Positions 1-9,849 of a stretch of 64,000 bases of DNA are shown here, piece by piece. Position numbers and translations under genes: made by a program. The stretch lies in the NCBI RefSeq assembly GCF_000004075.3, contig NC_026657.2:39542732-39606731 (forward strand), read 5' to 3'. The stretch's first letter is position 1, and each line of letters begins with the position of its first letter. The notes below the pieces were generated by a model that saw nothing but the letters and a program-made list of their open reading frames with translations, was not told the DNA's origin and searched no databases. Source of the DNA: Cucumis sativus. Its lineage: Eukaryota > Streptophyta > Magnoliopsida > Cucurbitales > Cucurbitaceae.

Positions 1-1649
1 CCAATAGCTTCTCCATGCAGTTCCCTAAACAACAATCACCAAAAAAACACTTACTACCATGTCTGAAATAAATATGTTAACAGACCATATAAGTACTCAC
101 AATTATTGGGGCTGCACACAAGTCCTTGCTCAAATGCCCAACGTGAAATATTAAGTAAGCCCATTGAGCAAGATAAAGTACCCAGCTGGTTCCAAACAAC
201 AGAATCCTTAGAATCAATTTCAACGGCTTGAAGATAACAACGCAGAGCACCCTCATAATGAGCAGATCCCTGTTGTAGACATACAGTAGCTAGATTCTTA
301 AGTGCTAAGAATCTGCAAAGGACCATCCACGAAAAAATACAAAGTGAATTGGTATAAATATCTGTCCAATAACCAAAAGATTACAACACCCACTACACTG
401 TAGGAAATAATCAAACAAAATACCCTTTCCCTTGCATGTCTAAGCAATGGTCTAATTTGATTAATATATATTGAACCCTTAAGAGGAAACTTCAAGCAAC
501 ATTTACAGGCATGGAAGCAACTCGAAAGCATTATCATAGACCCACAGCTCCCATAACCAACAAAAGTGGAGGCCAAAGGATCGAAGTATGAATTAATGAA
601 TAAAACTTTAATCCACCTTAATAGTAACTTACTCGAAAATTAAAGCTGAAAAAAAGAAGAAGAAGAAGAGAATCCTTTGAAGCACGATATACTGATTAAA
701 AGAGCTGCTATGCTCATCAGTTGCCACTGATCATGAAATGAAGATAGCTCTAGTCACAGTGGAGAAGACTACCACGTGAAGTTTCAGAACCGTTCCAATG
801 GAACCTAAAAATTTTGGAAACAAGTAAAAAAGAAAGCATAAATCAGTAACCTGAGCTGCAGTAGATGATTATCACCAGCTTCACCATCAACCTGCATAAC
901 CAAGAGAAATCAGGAATACCATACACGATTCTCTATCTAGCACTGTGATCCTTAAAAAAAAAGCCATACCTGTGCAGATTCTATCAAATGATCTTTGAGA
1001 ACAGATTCTAACAATTCACGAGCCTTTTCATATTCTTTTGCTTGTAATTTAAGAAGTCCATCATGGTAAGTTTTCGTCAAATGGAATTCCTGCATAGAGC
1101 ATATAAAATAAAGATAATAATTGAATCTTAAATTCAACTATTATTATAGCATCTAACCACATTTCTTTCTAAACAAATCAAAAACAAAAACCATCGCCAT
1201 TCTTCAAAAGATAGGCGATAAACAAAAGCAGATTCATAAAATCAAAATATAAAGCTTCAAAAACCATAAACTTGCATAGTTGCTTGCATTGACAATGTAA
1301 ATAATCCCCCCCCCCCCCCCCCCCCCTCCCCCCCCCCCAAAAAAAAAAAAAACACATAAAATCATATATAGAAACGCATTTTTCTTTCTCCTCTTGTGAA
1401 CTACAAATGTAAATGACATTAAAACTAAATAATAAACAATAATCTATAAAGAGATAAAGAGAGGGCATATGCATACCTGAGCTTCTTTAGTAGGAGCTAA
1501 GGGTTCCCATTGATTTCTGGAGTCGGTATCATTAATTGCAGAGATTGAAAACTGAAACAATGAATCTCCAATAATTCAAACTTGTATTGTTCGTGTACAA
1601 TCAATAAAGTATATTACGAAATTCAGAATCGTGAAATTAACTTTACCAT
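1..1649 (-). CDS. CABIN1-like TPR protein, N-terminal part (runs off left edge)
   Basis: This is the 5' part of a calcineurin-binding protein cabin-1-like gene; in animals the family works with the HIRA histone chaperone, and plant members are large TPR proteins. Coding exons on the minus strand are 1647-1649, 1477-1551, 970-1089, 851-891, 101-312 and 1-24 (partial). The start ATG forms the last three bases of exon 1, followed by an intron, and the protein continues FSISAINDTDS. Visible features are an N-terminal helix (LLKLQAKEYEKARELLESVL) and TPR-like helices (HYEGALRCYLQAVEID, VVWNQLGTLSCSMGLL). All junctions are in frame, giving about 158 residues. The rest of what is normally a protein of well over 1000 residues lies outside the window. 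The family call is from recognition of the N-terminus; function in plants is inferred. Confidence 0.85.
1306..1352. repeat. Poly-C / poly-A tract in intron
   Basis: A run of 21 C, one T, 11 C and then about 14 A lies in the intron between coding exons 2 and 3 of the CABIN1-like gene. On the transcribed (minus-sense) RNA it reads as poly-U then poly-G. Its length is likely polymorphic or affected by assembly error. Confidence 0.9.
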
Positions 1650-2776
1650 TATTGAAAATGCTGGAACCGGAATTGAGCCACCGTGATTAGGGCGCGAAGT
1701 TTGGGATTTAATTGTGTTCTTGAAGTTGTGTTCGCCGTTCAGTTCTTCGTTTCGGCTTTTCGTTCTTTCTTCACTCTATGAATCCTGGCCGTTAATTGTT
1801 TGAAGTGTTACCGGAAAAAAAAAAAGAAAACAAAACTCAACGACAGTAGCTCAAAACAATATGAATTTTAGGATTGTTTAGTGTAAGAGTTATATAGTTA
1901 ATTAAAAAGTGAGAATATGTGAAAAACTTTTTCTCTAGCAATTATTAATAATTTTAAAGTTTTATTATTTATTTATTGTAAATTCCATTAAATATTTTAA
2001 AATATAATTTGATGATATCAAATTATTGATCTCATAGTTACATATTAAGACTGTGTCTTCACTTTTACGAATCATAATAGTTATTGTTACTGTAATTAAC
2101 ATATAGTAATAGTTCGATAGATCTATTAGTATAATTTTTCTTAATTTGACTAGTTATTGTTTTAGCATGTTTTAAAAAGCTTTTTTTTCAATTTCGTCGT
2201 ATTTCTGTGGAATTTTATGTTTTAAGTAATGGTTACAATATCAACGATGATTGAAATTTCGATATCGATAGATATTGTTAGAAAATTATAAAAACAACCA
2301 ATTAAAAAAATAATTTTAAGTTAGTAAATAAATATTTGATTATTTTCAAATAAGTAAACATGTCTACTGTTTATACTAGTGTCATTTTTATGTTTATGTT
2401 TCATGATTCGTCAATTTTTTTTCGATTCAATAGAAATATGATTCTTTCCTTCTATCGATATTTAACTCCTTGAAATTGTGAAAAGTATTAATAGAAACAT
2501 TAACCTGTTGATGGAAATTTAAAACTATAGTTTTAACTTAAAATTTTCGTTTTTAGTTTGAGGGCTAAAAAATTTGATGTAGAAATTGGATTAATAAAAG
2601 TATACTTTTTAATTTTGCATAATTTAGTCTATTTTTTTTCTTTATAAGGAATGTTTAAATATATATTACTTTTTTTTATGAGAAATCCAAACACACTATT
2701 TTCTAAATTCAATGTATACGGATAGAAAATATTTCACACTTTGTTTCTTGAAACACAATTAAAAAGAGAGTTAAAA

Positions 2777-2797
2777 GGGGTTTAGGGTTTAGGGTTT
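2777..2797 (+). promoter_or_regulatory. Telo-box cluster (TTTAGGG repeats)
   Basis: Three TTTAGGG-type units stand in tandem about 350 bases upstream of the membrane-protein ATG. In plants such interstitial telomere motifs (telo boxes) are common in promoters of translation and cell-cycle genes, and telomere-repeat-binding factors can bind them. The role here is inferred. Confidence 0.6.
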
Positions 2798-2838
2798 GTC
2801 TTCTACCTTCGTAGTCAGCTCTCGTACGCCTGCTGGTT

Positions 2839-2839
<1 letters not shown>

Positions 2840-2876
<37 letters not shown>
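2840..2876. repeat. 37-base poly-C homopolymer
   Basis: An uninterrupted run of 37 C sits about 45 bases after the telo boxes, probably within the transcribed leader or proximal promoter of the gene at 3138. The opposite strand is G37 and could form G-quadruplex structures. The true length in the organism is uncertain, because homopolymers of this size are hard to sequence. Confidence 0.9.
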
Positions 2877-2878
<2 letters not shown>

Positions 2879-3137
2879 TCCAAATTCGTAAGATTGATGT
2901 TTTGTGATCTTTCAATTTTTCATTTCTTCAAGTTCATTGCCTTGGGCCAGTTTGATTTTGGATTGATGTTGGGAAGGATTGATATTGGGTAGTGTCTTGA
3001 GAGTTTCCAATTATGTTTTGTTTGTGGCTTTAACTGTAAATGATTTGATTCAACTTCTCCACCGACGTGTGTAAACAAAATTCAAATTTTTACTGTGGCA
3101 GGCTAGTTAAGTGGAAGTTAGTGGTGTATTGAACGAA

Positions 3138-5021
3138 ATGCCTCATTCACTCGAGGGGTTTATATTTGTTCTTATTCACGTTCTCGTCATCATTATGAAA
3201 TGGCCGACTTTCTGCCTGAGTAGTATGTGAGCATTTCGGAAACTCTCTTCCTCTCCTACTTGCATGTTCAAACATACATTTCATTTCATTTTAGTTATTG
3301 TATTGGCTTGAATGTGACTTTCTAGGGTTGAGAGTAAAATTTTAAATGTTGGAGAGGAGCTATGGAGGGAAACATTACCATTACAGATGGGTTCTCGCTT
3401 GTATCATCTTCAAGGACTCAAACCTGATATGTGGTATGAAGTGAAGATATCATACCCGGGATCTGTATGTGTTTTCTGTCCTTCGAAAGTTGAATTTTTA
3501 AAGCTCTTCTGAGTTTGTCTCATTCAAGGGAAACAACAGATACCTGCTAGCTTCTCGTTAGAACTAAAGAGAGACTTGACAAGCCCTGTTGAGAAGCAGA
3601 GCAGAAAGTTGCTTGATACTGAAAAGCTTATTTTTAAGACAGAGGGCATGAAGTTGAAGGGAGATCAGGTTGTCTTTTCCCCTAATTATTTTATTGAAAT
3701 GATTGTAGACTTTAATTGATGAAATTGTTAAACTTTCGAACTTATAGTTTTGATACAGGTTGATGCGCATGTATTGGTTACTGTGAAATCCGAGGGAGTT
3801 GTTGCCATACCATCTGTACGGGAAATGGAGTCGATCGTCTACAATATAGGTATCTCATGTTTTTTCCCTATGTCATGTGGCATGGTTTCACAGACGTTCT
3901 GGCTTCAATTGATTGTTATCCCAACTGACTTGTTTTTTGGATAAGAAATCATTTCATTGACAAATAAAACATCCAAAGAATGCAATAGAGATAACAGGAA
4001 AAAACCCAAAAAAAGGATGAAACATTGGATTGGCCCCAACAATAGAAGATTACAATGAAATTAGAGGGGAAGGGGATGAAAAGAGGTTTTAGAAACAGAA
4101 AATGTAAAATGGATTGTAATGTGAGAAAGCCACAAAAACGAGGAGTCGAAACAAAACATCAGTGCGGTCCTTGACTTGTTAAATAATTGCAATCTTTTTT
4201 TCCTTATTCTAATTGCAATCTTGTTAAATATTTGTTCCATTTTAAATTGTGAAGAATGCACGGGGAGGATGAAAATTTTTGACCAACTAAAATTTTCTAG
4301 TCGAATTATCTTTGCTGGTTTGCAGTTCAAATGGGTTTATAATCTCATTTATTAGAATAGCTAGTAATGATTCTAATTTTTTAAAAAAAGGTATGATGAA
4401 TTGTCCTGACACTAGATTGGAAAGAAAGAATAGCTTAAATTATGCAAATGAAACGAATTTTTTTTTATTCCATACATGATCTAAGAAGCAAACATTTATT
4501 TCTCGTTACTTGATCAGCAAACATCTAATTTCCCGACTCCTGAAGAGAGCTCCTGGTTAAACCAGCTTGAGAAAAAGAAGTCTGTAGTTATTTTTACCTA
4601 AGTAACACATGTACTAAAACGAACAGCAGAAGACATGCAATTCCATTCGTTGGTGTCCTTGTTTATGAAGGAATACCTTGCTCTATAATGATAATGACAG
4701 GTGTATGTACTTAAATGTTGTTTCACTGTTAATGTCGAAACCACTTACCTCTTGCTCCTTTGATATGCCAAAGTCATCATGTCGTTTGCTTGCTTGACAA
4801 CAATGTCTAACATCTCATTCAAAAGTATGATACTTTCTGGCTTTATGGCAGTTTGTGACGAACTACTTATCGGCATCCCACACAAAGCTTGGGGGGTTGG
4901 AGGCTTGGTTATATTCTGCTTGATATTGGCATTCATCATCCCATCTCTTTTACCGCCATGGCTGTTACAGACCAACCAGACCCAAGGGCCAGGAAATCAA
5001 CACGCATCCAAGAATTCTTAA
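3138..5021 (+). CDS. Small plant membrane protein of unknown function
   Basis: Five coding exons join in frame: 3138-3226, 3326-3464, 3540-3668, 3759-3849 and 4852-5021, giving 205 residues. The start is the first ATG after an in-frame stop. Residues 7-20 (GFIFVLIHVLVIIM) look like a signal peptide or signal anchor. A middle region follows (about 30-149; MGSRLYHLQGLKPDMWYEVK, then a beta-rich stretch). A conserved-looking block VCDELLIGIPHKAW (150-163) precedes a strongly hydrophobic segment at about 165-183. This predicts a lumenal or extracellular domain held by a C-terminal helix. I recall similar uncharacterised plant proteins but no function. Exon 1 uses a GTGAGC donor; the stronger-looking GTATGT donor five bases earlier would break the frame. 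The 1 kb last intron holds a retroelement-like 'tttcattgacaaat' piece. Confidence 0.75.
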
Positions 5022-6750
5022 ATTGGCTAGTCTATCAAAGAACTTGTGCAACAGCTCGAAGGCTGTAAGGATGGAGAAGTTATTGTAGAGTGTTAAGCTG
5101 TCTGCCTGGTCGAACTAACTGCCATTTATCTCACACGGATATCCTTCTAATGGACCTTGAGAAGGAAAAACATGTAAGCTTTTGGTCCATTATCAATATT
5201 TTGGTTCTTTGTTCATTTGTCAATAAAGCAATTTACTACTGTCGATCATTTTTTTTTTGTTGAGTTCAATGATGTGTAGGGTGAAGGTTTCAAACCTTAC
5301 TTATATCAAAATGTTGAGGTTGAATTTAGCTTCTCTTAGATAATATCCAAAAAAGATGTCGAAGATACAAGATTATGAGCAACTTTTTCTTCGCGTTAGG
5401 AGTCTAATTACGAGACTTATAGATGTTTATAAACTCAGTTACTGAGAATCTCTTCCACACAAAAGAATCAACTTCCATCAAATTAGTGTTGTGAAGGTTG
5501 GACCGCGGAACTACCTCCAAATAATCAAATTCTACCACTATCAAAAGATGTTGTCCCATCAAATTTCTAGTAACCTCGATCAAACCTTCCACCACCACCA
5601 CTTTTATCTCCAACTAGACTAATATGTTATAAACCCACGTTGCATTGTCTTTAAGTTGTTGGTTTACTAAATACTTTACATTTTGAGTTTTACATTGACC
5701 ATTCACCCCTTTTGGAATGAGTGAGTTAGAAGGGAGGATCGTAGTGGTAAAGTTATGTGATAACCTCATGATTTTTTCTAATAACAAAAATTTTACCTTT
5801 GTTTTATTTATTACTTGTAATCATTGAATTTAAGAAATCTTTTCAATGGTGATAAAGTTGACATTAAACAAAATGTAATATAAATGGAGAAGTACAAAAG
5901 ATTGACTAGAACTTATCTATTATAAAAGTAGTTATTATAATCTGTTTTTTTAGTACGATTTGAACTAGAATCTTAACTAAACTAAACACTTGTACGTGCG
6001 TCATAATAGATTAGTCTTTTTTTTTTTTTTACCAAGATTTGTAGTTCAGTTAGACTTGAATTGTCAAATATTTAAATGACATCTTTTAAACAAAGTTTTC
6101 TAACAACATAATTCAATTTTTTTTTCTTTTGATATGGCATATATTGAATCTTTAATTCACCAATATTATATATTATATATGAGAAAGTTACCAATACAAC
6201 AATTAAATTCAAATTACTAACACACAGAGCACATTTAAAAAGTTTAAAATGTAGCAACTATGTTAAAGTCCGTAAGAATCTAACAAAGATATAATGCTTA
6301 TTTGTTTATAAATTTTAAAATTGTTGCTATATACTCGATTATTACTTCTAAAATTACTATCCTAATATATATATACACACACCTACACGTACTTATTTAT
6401 TTGCACCAACTAAAATAATTCAAGAAATGGGATGTAGATAATGTGATGTGATCTAACCTTTTTTATCCTAAAAATTGGACCGTTACATAAAGGGTATCTT
6501 CGGGTGGGGACACTAAGACGACTTTATATAGTTAGGTTTCATTAATTTCTAAATTTTTTGAATTTTTTAACCGAGCGGCACATGCCACGTGTCAGCACAT
6601 TAGAATTCGACCGTTGCTGGGGTTCAATACCTTTTTCTTACACCCCCAATTCGCATTTCCCTCTCGTCTTCCTCGTCTCTCTTTCTCTGTCTCTTCTCGC
6701 CATTCCCTCTGCTTCTTTTAACTCTTCTTCTCTCTTTCCTTCTCTCTCAC
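5022..6750. other. Intergenic region with 3' UTR and Aurora promoter
   Basis: No gene is visible. The first 200 bases are probably the 3' UTR of the membrane-protein gene. The middle is AT-rich. From about 6470 the sequence becomes less AT-rich and carries a G-box and two AACGG cores, then a pyrimidine-rich leader (6650-6750) typical of a plant 5' UTR. Confidence 0.6.
6480..6615. promoter_or_regulatory. Aurora promoter: MSA-like cores and G-box
   Basis: AACGG, read on the minus strand as CCGTT at 6480-6484 and 6611-6615, is the core of the M-phase-specific activator (MSA) element bound by MYB3R factors in plant G2/M genes. A CACGTG G-box lies between them at 6586-6591. Only the core and part of the flanks match the MSA consensus, so binding is inferred from the mitotic role of the gene. 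Confidence 0.45.
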
Positions 6751-9037
6751 ATGGCGATTGCTGCAGAGAACCAACCCCAGGAGAAGGTAAATCGATGAAA
6801 ATGTGTTATAGCATGGTTTCCGATTGTGGTTTTTGTGGTTTCGCGTTCGTTTGTTCCAAGATTACGATTGAATCGTTCAATTCCTTTCTCTTTCTCTCTT
6901 CTTAACCACGATTCTTTTAGATTTTACAATGATTTTTGAGGTTTCTGTTGTCCTTCTAAACACGATTAATAAACCTTCGCTTCTCAATTCTTGTACTCTC
7001 TTTGATATCGTGGTAGAAATGGAATATTTAAGATGTCTTCTGGTTTTAGTTTCGTTTTGACGGAATTTCTCGGTTTTTTTTTTTTTACAAACACGGACCG
7101 TTGATTTTTAATCGTTTGAGTTTGTAAATTGAATAATTAGGGTTTCAAATTAATTTCTGGTAGTTGATTGTTTTTTAATGTTTTTTTTTTTTTTTTTTTT
7201 GTAGATTACCACTACGGAGGCCTCTGCTGTCGAGAAGAGAAGATGGACGCTTAATGACTTTGATATCGGGAAGCCTCTCGGAAGAGGGAAGTTTGGTCAT
7301 GTCTATCTGGCTAGAGAAAAGAAGGTTCGTTTTATTCTCTTAACTTTACTTCTCCTGTTAAAAATTTGGAATCGAAAGATATTAAGATTCAGAATAATTA
7401 TTGTTTTATCCGTTTTGTGTTCTTATTTTTTAGATCTGAGAAGATTATAGAATTGTTTAAAAGTTCTCATTAGTTCTCTAGCATTTTAGGGTTTTTAAAA
7501 AGTAGCTTTCAACTTTTCAGCAAGTCATGTTCCATCAGCAAACTAAACTCTAAATAAGTTTGTAAAATCATATTGGCTTCGAAATTTATTCTCCTGAGAA
7601 GACCATTTGTCTTGGTTGGCTAGTGTTACAGAATTTTATGTCGGTTGCACCATTCTTTTACTTCTCATAATTTGATAGTGTTTACTTGATTTCCGTGGAT
7701 ATCAAACAGAGTAATCACATTGTGGCTCTAAAAGTTCTATTCAAGAGCCAGTTACAACAGTCGCAGGTTGAACACCAGCTTCGTCGGGAAGTTGAAATAC
7801 AGAGTCATCTTAGACACTCCAACATTCTGCGCCTTTATGGATATTTCTACGATCAAGTATTTTATATTTTCCCTGAAAGTTTATGAAATAAATCAAGTAA
7901 TTAAAATGTAAACTGAAGCATACAGCCACTGACCTTCCCCTTCTTAAATGTTGTTGTTGCAGAAACGGATTTATTTGGTATTGGAATATGCACCCAGAGG
8001 TGAGCTTTACAAGGAACTACAGAAGTGCAAATACTTCAGTGAGAGACGTGCTGCTACTGTAAGTCCCCCCTCTATGCCCTGGTTTTGTGATGTGTTAATA
8101 TTGATATTACATTCTATAATGACGTTTTAAATTTATGATGCATGAGGCAGTACGTCGCGTCATTGGCTCGAGCACTCATATACTGTCATGGAAAACATGT
8201 GATCCACAGAGACATCAAACCAGAAAATCTTTTAATTGGTGCCCAGGTAATAAACTGGCTTCATTAAATATCAGGTTCTCAGTCCTTGATGTTAGATTCT
8301 CACTTTGTTGGGGCTAAGTAAATGAGGCTTTTCTGTCACAGGGTGAACTCAAGATAGCTGACTTTGGATGGTCAGTGCACACGTTCAACCGTAGGCGGAC
8401 TATGTGTGGAACACTGGATTATCTGCCTCCGGAAATGGGTATGTATATCGAAACCGGACATTACAATTCCTTTCTATGAGTAGAGCGAGTAAAATTTTAA
8501 AATGGAAGCTAAAGAGAATTAGTAATTCCAAATTTTACTTTTGACAGTGGAGAGCGTGGAACACGATGCAAGTGTGGATATCTGGAGCCTTGGTGTATTA
8601 TGCTATGAGTTTCTCTATGGAGTACCTCCATTTGAGGCTAAGGAACACTCTGACACATACAGGAGGTAGATTCAATTGAACCTTTGCAATGTATATGGTC
8701 ACTTAAAATTTCATCTCTTCATTGTTTGATATATTTTAAATGGAACACCATACTTTCAGAATCGTGCAAGTAGATTTGAAGTTTCCTCAAAGACCAATTA
8801 TATCTTCAACTGCAAAGGATCTTATCAGTCAGGTATGGTTGTGTTAATCCTTGCATATAACCGATTTCACTATACTTGATATCTTTGTCGTACTGAATGA
8901 ACAAACGTTTTTGCTTTTATTCGTTTTCGGTGTAGATGCTTGTCAAGGATTGTTCTCAACGGTTGCCGCTACACAAAGTTCTCGAACACCCTTGGATTGT
9001 TCAAAATGCAGAGCCCTCTGGTGTATATAAGAGTTGA
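6751..9037 (+). CDS. AUR1: Aurora serine/threonine kinase (AUR1/AUR2 type)
   Basis: Nine exons join in frame: 6751-6786, 7205-7324, 7710-7856, 7963-8058, 8151-8246, 8342-8438, 8548-8665, 8760-8832 and 8936-9037. They encode 294 residues, which I recall as the length of Arabidopsis AUR1. Visible kinase motifs are the glycine loop [11 protein letters not shown] (38-48), catalytic Lys60 in [16 protein letters not shown] (152-159, Asp154), DFGW (172-175) and the T-loop [15 protein letters not shown] with Thr185 as the expected activating phosphosite. The short N-terminus (about 30 residues) is typical of plant alpha Auroras. In plants these kinases act on the spindle and cell plate, place the division plane with TPX2 and phosphorylate histone H3. 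No catalytic residue is missing. Two MSA-like promoter cores fit G2/M expression. Alpha- rather than AUR3-type is inferred from length and overall likeness. Confidence 0.95.
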
Positions 9038-9849
9038 TCTGCGTTGAATAATAATATATATCTTTTGGTACAAAGCTTCAAAAATGATCTCCATTACTTT
9101 GTAGCGTGTCAGTGTCATCTAAACTTTTCTCTGAGAGCATTGTAAACAATTACTAATCGACATTCGATAAATATATCCATTCAATTTTCATTCCATTTCT
9201 TTTCCCAATTCTTCCTATTTTCTTTGCTCTTCAACATAATAAATATATCCATTCAATTTTCATTCCATTTCTTTTCCCAATTCTTCCTATTTTCTTTGCT
9301 CTTCAACATAATATTTAATGTTGTTATGTACAAAACAAACTGAGAAGCAAATTTTTACATTTCTTCCTATCGCTGCTGTGTTCTTCAACACAATTGCTTT
9401 TCATCTATTATTGTATTTTTCTTGAAGAGAGAGAGAGGGAGAAAAGGGAGTCTGGCTCTGTCTAAATGGTAAACTATGCATAAAATTCTTTCAAGTCTTG
9501 CACGGGAGAACCTATTTTAGCATCAAAGTGCTGTATATGCCTATAGATTTTCTTGACATCTAAATATTGAAGAGTTTGAAGAGTTGTCTTGTAAAATTAG
9601 TCAAACAAACACGTAAGTTAATCTAAACCTTGTTCGGATTAAGAATGAAAAAAAAAAGTGAACTAAAACGAGTTTGTCATGAATAGGCTGCACAAAGATG
9701 ATTTCGTGTGCGGGGGTGTATACTAACGGGAAATTCTGTCCTGCCTAGTCTTTGGCTTTCTTTTCTTCTCTTTTCCAACTTCGAGAATGAATTGAAGAGG
9801 ACATCAATTTTGCAATATGGTGATTACACTCGTTTACTGGAACTCCACA
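9038..9849. other. Convergent spacer between Aurora and PPR genes
   Basis: The two genes end towards each other here. The spacer should hold both 3' UTRs. It contains a 72-bp tandem duplication and otherwise no recognisable gene. Confidence 0.7.
9167..9312. repeat. 72-bp direct tandem duplication
   Basis: A block beginning ataaatatatccattcaatt is present twice head to tail with a period of 72 bases and near-perfect identity, just after the Aurora stop codon. Its identity suggests a recent event, and it probably falls in the 3' UTR. Confidence 0.9.

Larger units (their letters stand above)
1650..3137. other. Divergent intergenic region with two 5' UTRs
   Basis: This spacer separates the minus-strand CABIN1-like gene from the plus-strand membrane-protein gene. 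The first 120 bases or so are less AT-rich and are probably the 5' UTR of the CABIN1-like gene. The middle (1850-2750) is AT-rich and shows no gene. The right part holds telomere-type repeats, a poly-C tract and probably a 5' UTR intron of the downstream gene ending near 3100. Confidence 0.6.

Noticed and set aside
54-326. 90-residue minus-strand frame starting MVLCRFLALK
   Set aside because: It is the CABIN1-like exon 101-312 read on into both introns; only the exon part is coding.
1178-1474. Glycine-rich frames across the poly-C tract
   Set aside because: They result from translating the homopolymer inside an intron.
2709-2915. Glycine-rich minus-strand frame over the second poly-C tract
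   Set aside because: The glycines come only from the C37 run; nothing else looks coding.
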